From Alistipes sp. (lineage in GTDB: Bacteria; Bacteroidota; Bacteroidia; Bacteroidales; Rikenellaceae), in the NCBI GenBank assembly GCA_031285485.1, contig JAITWC010000192.1, positions 1 to 9,582 of the forward strand: a DNA stretch of 9,582 nt, in the 5' to 3' direction. Position 1 is the stretch's first letter, and every line of letters begins with the position of its first letter. A program made the position numbers and the translations under genes. The notes beneath the pieces were generated by a model. That model searched no databases and had not been told where the DNA came from. It saw only the letters and a list, made by a program, of their open reading frames with translations. This document shows positions 1-6,565 of this stretch, in pieces.

Positions 1-84
1 ATCACCCCCGAGGATTACGCCGCGGCCAAAGCCTACGTCCCCAACCCCGAAGATTTCGACTTCCGGAAGATACTCAACTGGTAA
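1..84 (+). CDS. C-terminal end of an unidentified protein (5' truncated by window)
   Basis: An open frame enters at base 1 and reads 27 codons to a TAA at 82-84, ending in the residues PEDFDFRKILNW. The fragment is hydrophilic with several acidic residues and shows no membrane segment or motif I recognise, so no function is given. It is probably a real gene end: the frame is open from the window edge, its codons are GC-rich at third positions like those of the neighbours, and a strong hairpin begins 29 bases after its stop. It converges on aroC. Confidence 0.6.
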   Translation: MTPEDYAAAKAYVPNPEDFDFRKILNW

Positions 85-113
85 CTATATCTTCGCCACA
101 TTTCAAGGAAGAC

Positions 114-151
114 AACAACAGAGCGACGGCAAAAGCCGTCGCTCTGTTGTT
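114..151. terminator. Perfect 17-bp hairpin between convergent genes, probable bidirectional terminator
   Basis: Bases 114-130 pair without mismatch with 135-151 around a four-base AAAA loop. The hairpin lies between the stop of the plus-strand gene (84) and the stop of aroC (169, minus), where a shared terminator is expected. The lower stem is A/T-rich and the upper stem is GCGACGGC/GCCGTCGC. No long T-tract follows on either strand; only the stem's own TTGTT ends the plus-strand arm. The terminator role is inferred from position and stem strength. Confidence 0.7.
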
Positions 152-168
152 CCGAGCAATGCGAGAAT

Positions 169-1176
169 CTACCTGTATAGATCGGCAAGGGCGATGGCGA
201 GAGCGGCCTCGACGACAACAGCCGCCCGGAGGGCAATGCAGGCGTCGTGGCGACCCTGGATTTTCAGAGGGGCGATTTCGCCCGTGGCGAAGTTGAATGT
301 TTGCTGTTCGCGGGCGATGCTGGCAGTGGGTTTAATGGCGACTCGAAGAACGATGTCGTTGCCGTTGGTTATTCCGCCGTTGATCCCCCCGTCGTTGTTT
401 GAAGCGGTTTTGCCCTGGGCATCGACGATTGGATCGTTGTTCTGCGAGCCACGCAGCCGCGCACTCCCGAATCCCGCGCCGAACTCAACCCCCTTGACGG
501 CGGGTATCGAGAACAGCAGGTGGGCGGCGACGCTTTCCACGGAGTCGAAGAACGGTTCGCCGAGGCCGACGGGAACTCCTGTTGCGCGGCATTCTATGAT
601 CCCTCCCACGGAATCACCGTCGCGCATGGCTTCGGCGATCACCTCGTCGAAGCGGTTTTTGTCGTCACACCCCGCGATTTCAACTGTCTCGCTCGAAAAA
701 ACCACGCCATTTCGGGCGGACTCCCCGTTGGCGGCGACCGGGGACAGCATTTTTTTCGCAACGACCCCCGCGGCGACGAGTCCGAGCGTCACGCGGCCGG
801 AGAAGTGCCCTCCTCCCCGCGGGTCGTTGAACCCCCGGAACTTTCGGGCGGCAACGAGGTCGGCGTGCGAGGGCCGCGGGTGGTCGGCGAGGTTTGCGTA
901 GTCGGCGGAGCGGGTGTTGGCGTTGCGGAACATCACGGTCAGCGGCGCACCGGTGGTGTGCCCGTCGAGCAGGCCCGAGACGATCCCGGGTGTGTCGGCC
1001 TCTTTCCGGGGTGTTGTTCCGGGGGCGGTGCCACCCCGACGTCGTGCGAGGTCGGCGGCGAAGTCGTCCGCTCCGAGCTGGATTCCGGGTGTTACGCCGT
1101 CCATAACCACCCCGAGCGCCTCGCCGTGCGATTCACCGAAGATCGTGATCCTGAAATTCTGTCCAAAACTATTCAT
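169..1176 (-). CDS. aroC: Chorismate synthase
   Basis: This enzyme removes phosphate from 5-enolpyruvylshikimate-3-phosphate to give chorismate, the last common step to aromatic amino acids, folates and quinones. It is cytosolic, tetrameric in known members, and needs reduced FMN. The 335-residue product begins with a family-typical N-terminus, with GESHG at residues 14-18 (catalytic-type His18), TTPRKEAD at 54-61, and GRHDACIA at 308-315 carrying the conserved RHD triad. The central FMN/substrate motif reads GGGHFSGR (121-128) where E. coli-like enzymes have GGGRSSAR; as far as I know this is a common Bacteroidetes variant. Length is slightly below the usual 350-360 but no motif is missing. 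The ATG at 1176 has no Shine-Dalgarno, only an A/T-rich leader. It lies downstream of aroA on the same strand, 226 bases away across a tandem array. Confidence 0.96.
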   Translation of the reverse strand: MNSFGQNFRITIFGESHGEALGVVMDGVTPGIQLGADDFAADLARRRGGTAPGTTPRKEADTPGIVSGLLDGHTTGAPLTVMFRNANTRSADYANLADHPRPSHADLVAARKFRGFNDPRGGGHFSGRVTLGLVAAGVVAKKMLSPVAANGESARNGVVFSSETVEIAGCDDKNRFDEVIAEAMRDGDSVGGIIECRATGVPVGLGEPFFDSVESVAAHLLFSIPAVKGVEFGAGFGSARLRGSQNNDPIVDAQGKTASNNDGGINGGITNGNDIVLRVAIKPTASIAREQQTFNFATGEIAPLKIQGRHDACIALRAAVVVEAALAIALADLYR

Positions 1177-1185
1177 CTCGTATAT

Positions 1186-1413
1186 TTACGCGAATTGAGG
1201 GTTGAAAACCGCCGGCGGGAAAGTTTCAGCAACCGCTGAAAGTCTCAAAATGGTTGTTTTGAAGGTTTCAGCAACCGCTGAAAGCCCCGAAACGGTTGTT
1301 TTGAAGGTTTCAGCGACCGCTGAAAGTCCCAAAATGGTTGTTTTGAAGGTTTCAGCAACCGCTGAAAGTCCCAAAACACTCTCCGCGCGCGGTTTTGAAC
1401 TCTTAATTCGCAC
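1186..1413 (-). CDS. Candidate 75-codon repeat-encoded small ORF between aroA and aroC (speculative)
   Basis: A frame opens at a GTG (1413-1411) that overlaps the end of aroA by 11 bases, reads through the whole 42-bp array, and stops at TAA (1188-1186), 9 bases before the aroC ATG. It would give a 75-residue peptide with three-plus copies of a 14-residue unit resembling GLSAVAETFKTTIL. Compared copy to copy, five codon differences are visible: two synonymous (GGA/GGG, GTT/GTC) and three not (I to V, L to S, G to R). This is weak evidence either way. The array is also open in two other frames, and no Shine-Dalgarno or known domain is present. The placement is what translational coupling from aroA to aroC would look like, but a non-coding spacer is at least as likely. 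Confidence 0.2.
   Translation of the reverse strand: MRIKSSKPRAESVLGLSAVAETFKTTILGLSAVAETFKTTVSGLSAVAETFKTTILRLSAVAETFPPAVFNPQFA
1224..1376. repeat. Intergenic tandem array, 42-bp period, about 3.6 copies
   Basis: Copies begin at 1224, 1266, 1308 and 1350; the last is a 27-base partial ending near 1376. Spacing is exactly 42 in every case. Each copy starts with the dyad TTTCAGC-AACC-GCTGAAA (7-bp stem, 4-base loop). The three full copies also carry a second dyad, CAAAA-TGGTTG-TTTTG, whose centre is 21 bp after the first. Differences are substitutions only, and all visible ones are transitions: one in copy 1, three in copy 2, and one in copy 3 that falls in the dyad loop. A perfect 10-bp palindrome, CCGCCGGCGG (1209-1218), lies between the array and aroC. 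The array occupies most of the aroA-aroC gap. Function is unknown; possible roles are an mRNA structure within the operon or a protein-binding array. Confidence 0.92.
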
Positions 1414-2674
1414 GATTCACGATTCGTAATCGGTCGAAGTCTGTCCAGAAGTCGGAGTACGATTTCGAGACACACCCGGCTCCGAGGATGGTGACGGGAC
1501 GCGAGGCGTTGAGACCCGTCACGGCGAGCGACATCGCCATCCGGTGGTCGCCGTGGCTGTCCACCTTCACGCCTCCGCCGATCGGGCCGCCGGTGATGCA
1601 CATGGTGTCGGGTTCGGAGAGGTCGACTTCGATGCCTGTCTTCCCGTACTCCGAGCGGATCGCCTCGGCGCGGTTGCTCTCCTTGTGGGTGAGGCGACTT
1701 GTGCCGATTATCGTCGACGTTCCCTCGCACGAGGCGGCAAGCGCGGCCAGGGCGGGAAAGAGGTCGGGGCAGTCGGTGGCGTCGAACGTGAAAGCCCTCA
1801 GCTCGCGGTGCGACACGGTGATCGTATTCCCCGTCTGTTCGATTCGGGCACCGGCGCGGGACAGCGCCTCGACTATCGCGACGTCGGCCTGCAACGACAC
1901 CGGGTTGAGATTGCGAACCGTCACTCCGGCGCGGCTCGCAGTCGCACCGGCAACCAGCAGGCACGACGCGGCGCTCCAGTCGCCCTCGATGGTGAGCGCG
2001 GCGGGCGTGTAGGTTTGCGAGCCGGGGATGTAGAACTCCTCGTAGTCGCGGTGGTCGACATCGACGCCGAAACGGTCCATCATGTCGATCGTCATGTCGA
2101 TGTACGGAATGCTGCGCAGGTTCCGCACCCTCACCGTGGTGTCGCTCGTGGCGAGCGGCAGGGCGACGAGCAGTCCGGTGAGGAACTGCGACGACACGCT
2201 GCCGTCGATCTCCACCTCGCCGCCTCGCATCGGGCCGCGGACTGTTATCGGGAGCCGGCCTTTGTTGTCGGCCACCTCGACGCCGAGTTCCCTCAGCGGG
2301 TCGAGCATCATCTCCATCGGGCGGGTGAGGATCGTTCCGTGGCCGGCGATGGTTATGGGGGCGTGGCTGAGTGCGGCGATGGGGGTGAAGAGTCTTGTGG
2401 AGAGGCCCGATTCGCCGATGTCGAGCGTATACGATTTCGGATCGGGCCCGCCGCCGGTGATTGCGCAGGTTCCGGGCCCGGGGTTTTCGACCTTTGCGCC
2501 GAGCGCCTGCACGACCCTGAGTGCGGCGGCGGTGTCGTCGCACATTTCGATGCCGCTCAGCACCGATGTGCCGTCGGCCAGCAGCGCGGCGGCGATAGCC
2601 CGCTGGGCGTAACTCTTGGAACTCGGAGGGTCTACTTCGCCCTCCACGGCTCCGGGTATGATTGTTCTGTCCAT
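1403..2674 (-). CDS. aroA: 3-phosphoshikimate 1-carboxyvinyltransferase (EPSP synthase)
   Basis: This cytosolic enzyme transfers the enolpyruvyl group of PEP to shikimate-3-phosphate, step six of the shikimate pathway. The 423-residue product is of normal length. Visible motifs are SSKSYAQRA (18-26, substrate Lys20), LTRPM (116-120, Arg119), SVSSQFLTG (159-167, Gln163), CPDLFPALAAL (302-312, catalytic-type Asp304), the signature RLTHKESNRA (327-336) and GDHRMAMSLAV (375-385). The segment that is LGNAGTAMR in E. coli reads IGESGLSTR (86-94); this loop lines the PEP/glyphosate site, so inhibitor response may differ from E. coli, although the variant appears usual for Bacteroidetes. The ATG at 2674 is preceded by an A/T-rich stretch (GCAAAATATT) rather than a Shine-Dalgarno. 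The start is 30 bases after the lptB stop, so the two are probably co-transcribed; that gap also holds a 5-bp hairpin, GCCGA/TCGGC (2688-2702). Confidence 0.95.
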   Translation of the reverse strand: MDRTIIPGAVEGEVDPPSSKSYAQRAIAAALLADGTSVLSGIEMCDDTAAALRVVQALGAKVENPGPGTCAITGGGPDPKSYTLDIGESGLSTRLFTPIAALSHAPITIAGHGTILTRPMEMMLDPLRELGVEVADNKGRLPITVRGPMRGGEVEIDGSVSSQFLTGLLVALPLATSDTTVRVRNLRSIPYIDMTIDMMDRFGVDVDHRDYEEFYIPGSQTYTPAALTIEGDWSAASCLLVAGATASRAGVTVRNLNPVSLQADVAIVEALSRAGARIEQTGNTITVSHRELRAFTFDATDCPDLFPALAALAASCEGTSTIIGTSRLTHKESNRAEAIRSEYGKTGIEVDLSEPDTMCITGGPIGGGVKVDSHGDHRMAMSLAVTGLNASRPVTILGAGCVSKSYSDFWTDFDRLRIVNRAN

Positions 2675-2704
2675 AATATTTTGCGTAGCCGAATCCGTCG
2701 GCGG

Positions 2705-3442
2705 TTAACGAAGCGTAAAGTCTTTGCCGAGGTACACCTCGCGCACCCGTTCGTCGTCGGCGAGTTCCTCGGCGGTACCGGCTTTGAGTATCTTGCCCTC
2801 GAACAGCAGGTATGTGCGGTCTGTGATGGAGAGTGTCTCGTGCACGTTGTGGTCGGTGATCACGACGCCGATGCCTCGCTCTTTCAAAGACCGCACGATG
2901 CTCTGTATGTCTTCGACGGCTATCGGGTCGACCCCGGCAAACGGTTCGTCGAGCAGGATGAACGCCGGGTTGATCGCCACGGCGCGCGCGATCTCGCAGC
3001 GGCGGCGTTCGCCTCCCGAGAGCTGGATGCCTTTGCTTTTTCGCACCTTGCCGAGGCCGAACTCGGCGATGAGCGCCTCTAACCTGTCGCGCTGGTACTG
3101 TTTTGTGAAATCGGTCATCTCAAGCACGGCGCGGATGTTGTCCTCGACGCTCAGGTGGCGGAACACCGACGCCTCCTGCGCCAGATATCCCACCCCCATC
3201 TGTGCACGCCGGTAGACGGGCAGCCGTGTGATATCGGTGGAGGCGCCCTCGTCGTTCTCAAGGAATATCTGCCCCTCGTTGGGTTTTATCAGCCCCACTA
3301 TCATGTAGAACGTAGTGGTTTTCCCGGCGCCGTTGGGCCCGAGCAGCCCCACGATCTCGCCCTGCTTCACCTCGATCGAAACGTGGTCGACCACGGTGCG
3401 CGTCTTGTATTGTTTGACCAGATCGGACGTGAATAATCGCAT
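2705..3442 (-). CDS. lptB: LPS export ABC transporter ATP-binding protein LptB
   Basis: This is the cytoplasmic ATPase that, with LptF and LptG, extracts lipopolysaccharide from the inner membrane and drives it along the LptC-LptA bridge to the outer membrane. The 245-residue product has a complete nucleotide-binding domain: Walker A GPNGAGKTT (35-43), Q-loop Gln89 in YLAQEASVF, ABC signature LSGGERRR (141-148), Walker B FILLDEPFAGVDP (161-173) and switch His198 in TDHNVHET. The Q-loop context and the FAGVDPIAVEDIQ segment are characteristic of LptB and set it apart from amino-acid importers such as LivG/LivF. No transmembrane segment is present, as expected. The ATG at 3442 has a short GCAGGAAA just upstream, a weak Shine-Dalgarno-like match. 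It is first in the lptB-aroA-(aroC) run and diverges from recQ. Partner lpt genes are not in the window. Confidence 0.93.
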   Translation of the reverse strand: MRLFTSDLVKQYKTRTVVDHVSIEVKQGEIVGLLGPNGAGKTTTFYMIVGLIKPNEGQIFLENDEGASTDITRLPVYRRAQMGVGYLAQEASVFRHLSVEDNIRAVLEMTDFTKQYQRDRLEALIAEFGLGKVRKSKGIQLSGGERRRCEIARAVAINPAFILLDEPFAGVDPIAVEDIQSIVRSLKERGIGVVITDHNVHETLSITDRTYLLFEGKILKAGTAEELADDERVREVYLGKDFTLR

Positions 3443-3542
3443 TTTCCTGCAAAAATTTTGGGTAAAGATACGAAAATCGTAAAAAATACCTATCTTTATT
3501 CGTCAAAAACCGGAACCACGGCTCGCCCGTGGTCTCTAAACT
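3443..3542. promoter_or_regulatory. Divergent promoter region of lptB and recQ with an 8-bp dyad
   Basis: This 100-base A/T-rich interval separates the divergent starts. TAAAGATA (3463-3470) and TATCTTTA (3491-3498) are perfect inverted repeats 20 bases apart. Read outward, each half gives TATCTTTA, which fits the Bacteroidetes -7 consensus TAnnTTTG in all but the last base: on the minus strand about 20 bases before the lptB ATG, on the plus strand 44 or 56 bases before the two possible recQ starts. Neither has a clear TTTG -33 box at the usual distance, so the promoters are inferred. A smaller dyad, ACGA-AAA-TCGT, lies at 3470-3480. Confidence 0.5.
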
Positions 3543-5753
3543 GTGGGGCAAAGAGTGAATACACAAGGGGATACACTGATTTACGACAAGCTGAAAGAGT
3601 ATTTCGGCTTCACTTCGTTCAAGGGAAACCAGCTCGATGTGATCCGCAACGTGCTTGCGGGCCGCGACACTTTCGTGCTCATGCCTACGGGCGGGGGCAA
3701 ATCGCTGTGCTATCAGCTTCCGGCGCTTATGATGTCAGGAGTGGCGATAATCATCTCGCCGCTCATAGCACTGATGAAGAACCAGGTCGACTCGATGCGC
3801 GCCTTCAGCGAGATCGACGGTGTGGCACATTTCCTCAACTCGTCGCTCAACAAGGGGGCGATAACACATGTGCGGGAGGATGTGCTGGCGGGGAAGACCA
3901 AGCTGCTCTACTTCGCGCCCGAATCGCTCACCAAGGAGGACAATGTGTCGTTCCTGCGCAAAATAAATATTTCGTTCTTCGCCATCGACGAGGCGCACTG
4001 CATCTCGGAGTGGGGCCACGACTTCCGCCCCGAGTACCGCCGCATCCGGCCCATCATCAACGACATCGGCTCTGCGCCGATAATCGCCCTGACGGCAACA
4101 GCGACCCCCAAGGTGCAGATGGATATACAGAAGAACCTCGCGATGACCGACGCCGCGGTGTTCCGCTCGTCGTTCAACCGGCCGAACCTCTATTACGAGA
4201 TCCGCCCGAAGATCGACGAGAGCCGCGAGATTATACGTTACATAAAGGGCCACGAGGGCAAGAGCGGTATAATATATTGCCTGAGCCGGAAGAAGGTCGA
4301 GGAGTTGGCCGAACTGTTGCAGGCCAACGGCATCAAGGCCCACGCCTACCACGCCGGATTGGATGCCGCGACCCGTGTCCGAAATCAGGATGACTTCCTG
4401 CACGAGAACGTCGACGTGATAGTCGCCACGATAGCCTTCGGCATGGGGATCGACAAGCCAGATGTGCGCTACGTGATCCATTACGACATTCCCAAGAGCC
4501 TCGAAGGTTACTACCAGGAGACGGGCCGCGCCGGAAGGGACGGCGGCGAGGGGCAGTGCATAACTTTTTACAGCTACAAGGACATCCAGAAGTTGGAGAA
4601 GTTCATGCAGGGCAAGCCGATCGCCGAACAGGAGATCGGGAAGTTGCTGCTGTTGGAGACGGTCTCATACGCCGAATCGAGCGTGTGCCGCCGCAAGACG
4701 CTGCTGCATTACTTCGGCGAGGTTTATCCGCTCGACGACTGCGGCGCGTGCGACAACTGCCTCAATCCGCGGCCGAAGATAGACGCGACCGACGACATGG
4801 GCCTCGTGCTCGAAACGCTTCAGGCCATCGGCGACAAGTTCAAGGCCGACTACCTCGAAAGCGTACTCGCCGGAAAAGCCACCACTCTCGTCAAAAGCTA
4901 CCGCCACCACAAGATAGAACAGTTCGGCCTCGGCAGCGACAAGAGCGAACGGTACTGGGGCGCGGTGATACGTCAGGGGTTGATCCTCGGGCTGATCGAC
5001 AAGAACATCGAGAACTACGGTCTGCTGGCGGTCAACAAAAAGGGCGAGGCTTTCATGGAGAAACCTTTCCCCGTGACCGTAACCGTCGACCACGACTACA
5101 ACGCCGCCGAAGACGACGAGGACGGCCCGTCCGTGACGGGCAAGGGAGGCGGGGGCGTCGCCGACGAGGAGCTGTTCTCGATGCTCAAGGATATGCGCAA
5201 GAAGGTGGCCAAGCAGCACGGCCTGCCGCCGTTCGTGGTGTTCCAGGATCCGTCGCTCGAAGATATGTCGGTTCACTATCCGGTCACCATCGAGGAGATG
5301 CAGAACATCAGCGGCGTGGGGGGCGGCAAGGCGAAGAAGTTCGGCCAGCCGTTCGTGGAGATGATCGCCCGCTACGTCGAGGAGAAGGAGATCGTCCGCC
5401 CGCAGGACATGGTGGTGAAGGGGGTTGCCAACAGGAGCGCCAACAAGGTCTACATCATTCAGGGCATAGACCGGCAGATGGATTTCGCCGACATCGCCCA
5501 CGCCAAAGACCTCGATTTCGACGAACTCCTCACCGAGATCGAAACCATTGTAAACTCCGGCACGAGGCTCAACATCAGCTACTACATCGATGAGGTGATG
5601 GACGAGGACAAGGCCGACGAGATATACCTCTATTTCAAGGATGACGCCCAGAGCGACTCGATAGCCGAAGCGGTGAGGGAACTCGGCGGCGACTTCACCG
5701 AGGAGGAGATTCGCCTGGTGAGAATCAAGTTTATCTGTGAACAGGGCAATTAG
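3543..5753 (+). CDS. recQ: ATP-dependent DNA helicase RecQ
   Basis: A 3'-5' superfamily 2 helicase acting in recombination and stalled-fork repair. In the 736-residue product the helicase core holds motif I PTGGGKS (48-54), DEAH (149-152) within AIDEAHCISEWGHDFRPEYRRI-type sequence, motif III ALTATATP (182-189), motif V TIAFGMGIDKPDV (296-308) and motif VI QETGRAGRDG (325-334). Four zinc-site cysteines follow (C382, C400, C403, C406), then a winged-helix RQC region, an acidic/glycine linker near 520-540, and an HRDC domain (about 540-614). Residues from about 620 form a C-terminal extension absent from the 609-residue E. coli protein but usual in Bacteroidetes RecQ. Two in-frame GTG starts are possible, 3543 and 3555; no ATG or Shine-Dalgarno decides between them, and the second removes only four residues. 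It overlaps rsmA, so the two are probably one transcript. Confidence 0.95.
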   Translation: MGQRVNTQGDTLIYDKLKEYFGFTSFKGNQLDVIRNVLAGRDTFVLMPTGGGKSLCYQLPALMMSGVAIIISPLIALMKNQVDSMRAFSEIDGVAHFLNSSLNKGAITHVREDVLAGKTKLLYFAPESLTKEDNVSFLRKINISFFAIDEAHCISEWGHDFRPEYRRIRPIINDIGSAPIIALTATATPKVQMDIQKNLAMTDAAVFRSSFNRPNLYYEIRPKIDESREIIRYIKGHEGKSGIIYCLSRKKVEELAELLQANGIKAHAYHAGLDAATRVRNQDDFLHENVDVIVATIAFGMGIDKPDVRYVIHYDIPKSLEGYYQETGRAGRDGGEGQCITFYSYKDIQKLEKFMQGKPIAEQEIGKLLLLETVSYAESSVCRRKTLLHYFGEVYPLDDCGACDNCLNPRPKIDATDDMGLVLETLQAIGDKFKADYLESVLAGKATTLVKSYRHHKIEQFGLGSDKSERYWGAVIRQGLILGLIDKNIENYGLLAVNKKGEAFMEKPFPVTVTVDHDYNAAEDDEDGPSVTGKGGGGVADEELFSMLKDMRKKVAKQHGLPPFVVFQDPSLEDMSVHYPVTIEEMQNISGVGGGKAKKFGQPFVEMIARYVEEKEIVRPQDMVVKGVANRSANKVYIIQGIDRQMDFADIAHAKDLDFDELLTEIETIVNSGTRLNISYYIDEVMDEDKADEIYLYFKDDAQSDSIAEAVRELGGDFTEEEIRLVRIKFICEQGN

Positions 5754-6540
5754 AGCAAAGAAATCGCTGGGGCAGCACTTTTTGAACGATCTGAACATCG
5801 CTCGAAAGATCGCCGGGGCCGTGACGGGAGGAGGAGAGTCGCTGCCCGCGGATGTTTTGGAGATCGGCGGCGGGACGGGTGTTCTGACCCGGTTCCTGCT
5901 GGAGAGGGACGACATCGGGCTGTGGGGCGTGGAGGTCGACCGCGAGAGCGTGGCGTACATGAGGGAGCGGTGGCCGGAGTGGGCGGAGGCGCGGCTGACG
6001 GAGGGCGATTTTTTGAAGATGGACCTGCGGGAGAGATTCCCCGGGGGCGTGCGGGTTGTGGGAAACTTCCCGTACAACATTTCAAGCCAGATATTTTTCA
6101 AGGTGCTGGAAAACCGCGACCTCGTGCCCGAGGTTGTGGGGATGGTGCAGCGCGAGGTGGCGCAGCGCATGGCCGAGCCGCCGGGCAGCCGCACCTACGG
6201 CATACTGAGCGTGCTGTTGCAGGCGTGGTACGACATCGAGTACCTTTTCACGGTGAGCGAAGGGGTATTCACTCCGCCGCCGAAGGTAAAGAGCGCGGTG
6301 GTGAGGCTCGTGCGCAACGGGACGAGGGAGTTGGGGTGCGACGAGGCGCTGTTCGTTCGGGTGGTCAAGGCGTCGTTCGGCCAGCGGCGCAAGATGATCC
6401 GCAACTCGCTGAGGTCGGTGTTCGGCGATTTCGGGGGTGCGGAACACCCGTTCTTCTCCGAGCGTGCCGAAAAACTGTCGGTCGCCCAATTCGTCGGGTT
6501 GACCAACTGGGTGGAGGAGAGGATAAGCGCGACCGGCTGA
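5737..6540 (+). CDS. rsmA: 16S rRNA (adenine1518-N6/adenine1519-N6)-dimethyltransferase RsmA/KsgA
   Basis: This enzyme dimethylates two adjacent adenines in the 3'-terminal hairpin of 16S rRNA using S-adenosylmethionine, a late step in 30S assembly; its loss classically gives kasugamycin resistance. The 267-residue product, of normal family length, shows the N-terminal KKSLGQHFLND (8-18), SAM motif I VLEIGGGTGVLTRFLLE, an acidic VEVDRES segment, EGDFLKMDL, the catalytic motif IV NFPYNISSQ, then TPPPKVKSAVVRL and FGQRRKMIRNSL near the C-terminus. The start is a GTG at 5737, inside recQ, giving a 17-base overlap in another frame. A later start would cut into the conserved N-terminus, so this one is preferred. 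Translation is probably coupled to recQ. No ordinary terminator follows; a tandem array starts 25 bases after the stop. Confidence 0.96.
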   Translation: MNRAIRAKKSLGQHFLNDLNIARKIAGAVTGGGESLPADVLEIGGGTGVLTRFLLERDDIGLWGVEVDRESVAYMRERWPEWAEARLTEGDFLKMDLRERFPGGVRVVGNFPYNISSQIFFKVLENRDLVPEVVGMVQREVAQRMAEPPGSRTYGILSVLLQAWYDIEYLFTVSEGVFTPPPKVKSAVVRLVRNGTRELGCDEALFVRVVKASFGQRRKMIRNSLRSVFGDFGGAEHPFFSERAEKLSVAQFVGLTNWVEERISATG

Positions 6541-6565
6541 CGAATGACCGACCCGGCGAGGCTAA

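Noticed and set aside
1224..1376. CRISPR array
   Set aside because: The whole 42-bp unit repeats with no unique spacers, and no cas genes are near.
1245..2543. Long minus-strand frame overlapping aroA and running into the array
   Set aside because: It is an Arg/Pro/His-rich shadow of aroA, typical of GC-rich DNA; aroA has all expected motifs in the other frame.
4665..6194. Long minus-strand frame opposite recQ and rsmA
   Set aside because: No recognisable domain; it is the complement of two clearly identified genes.
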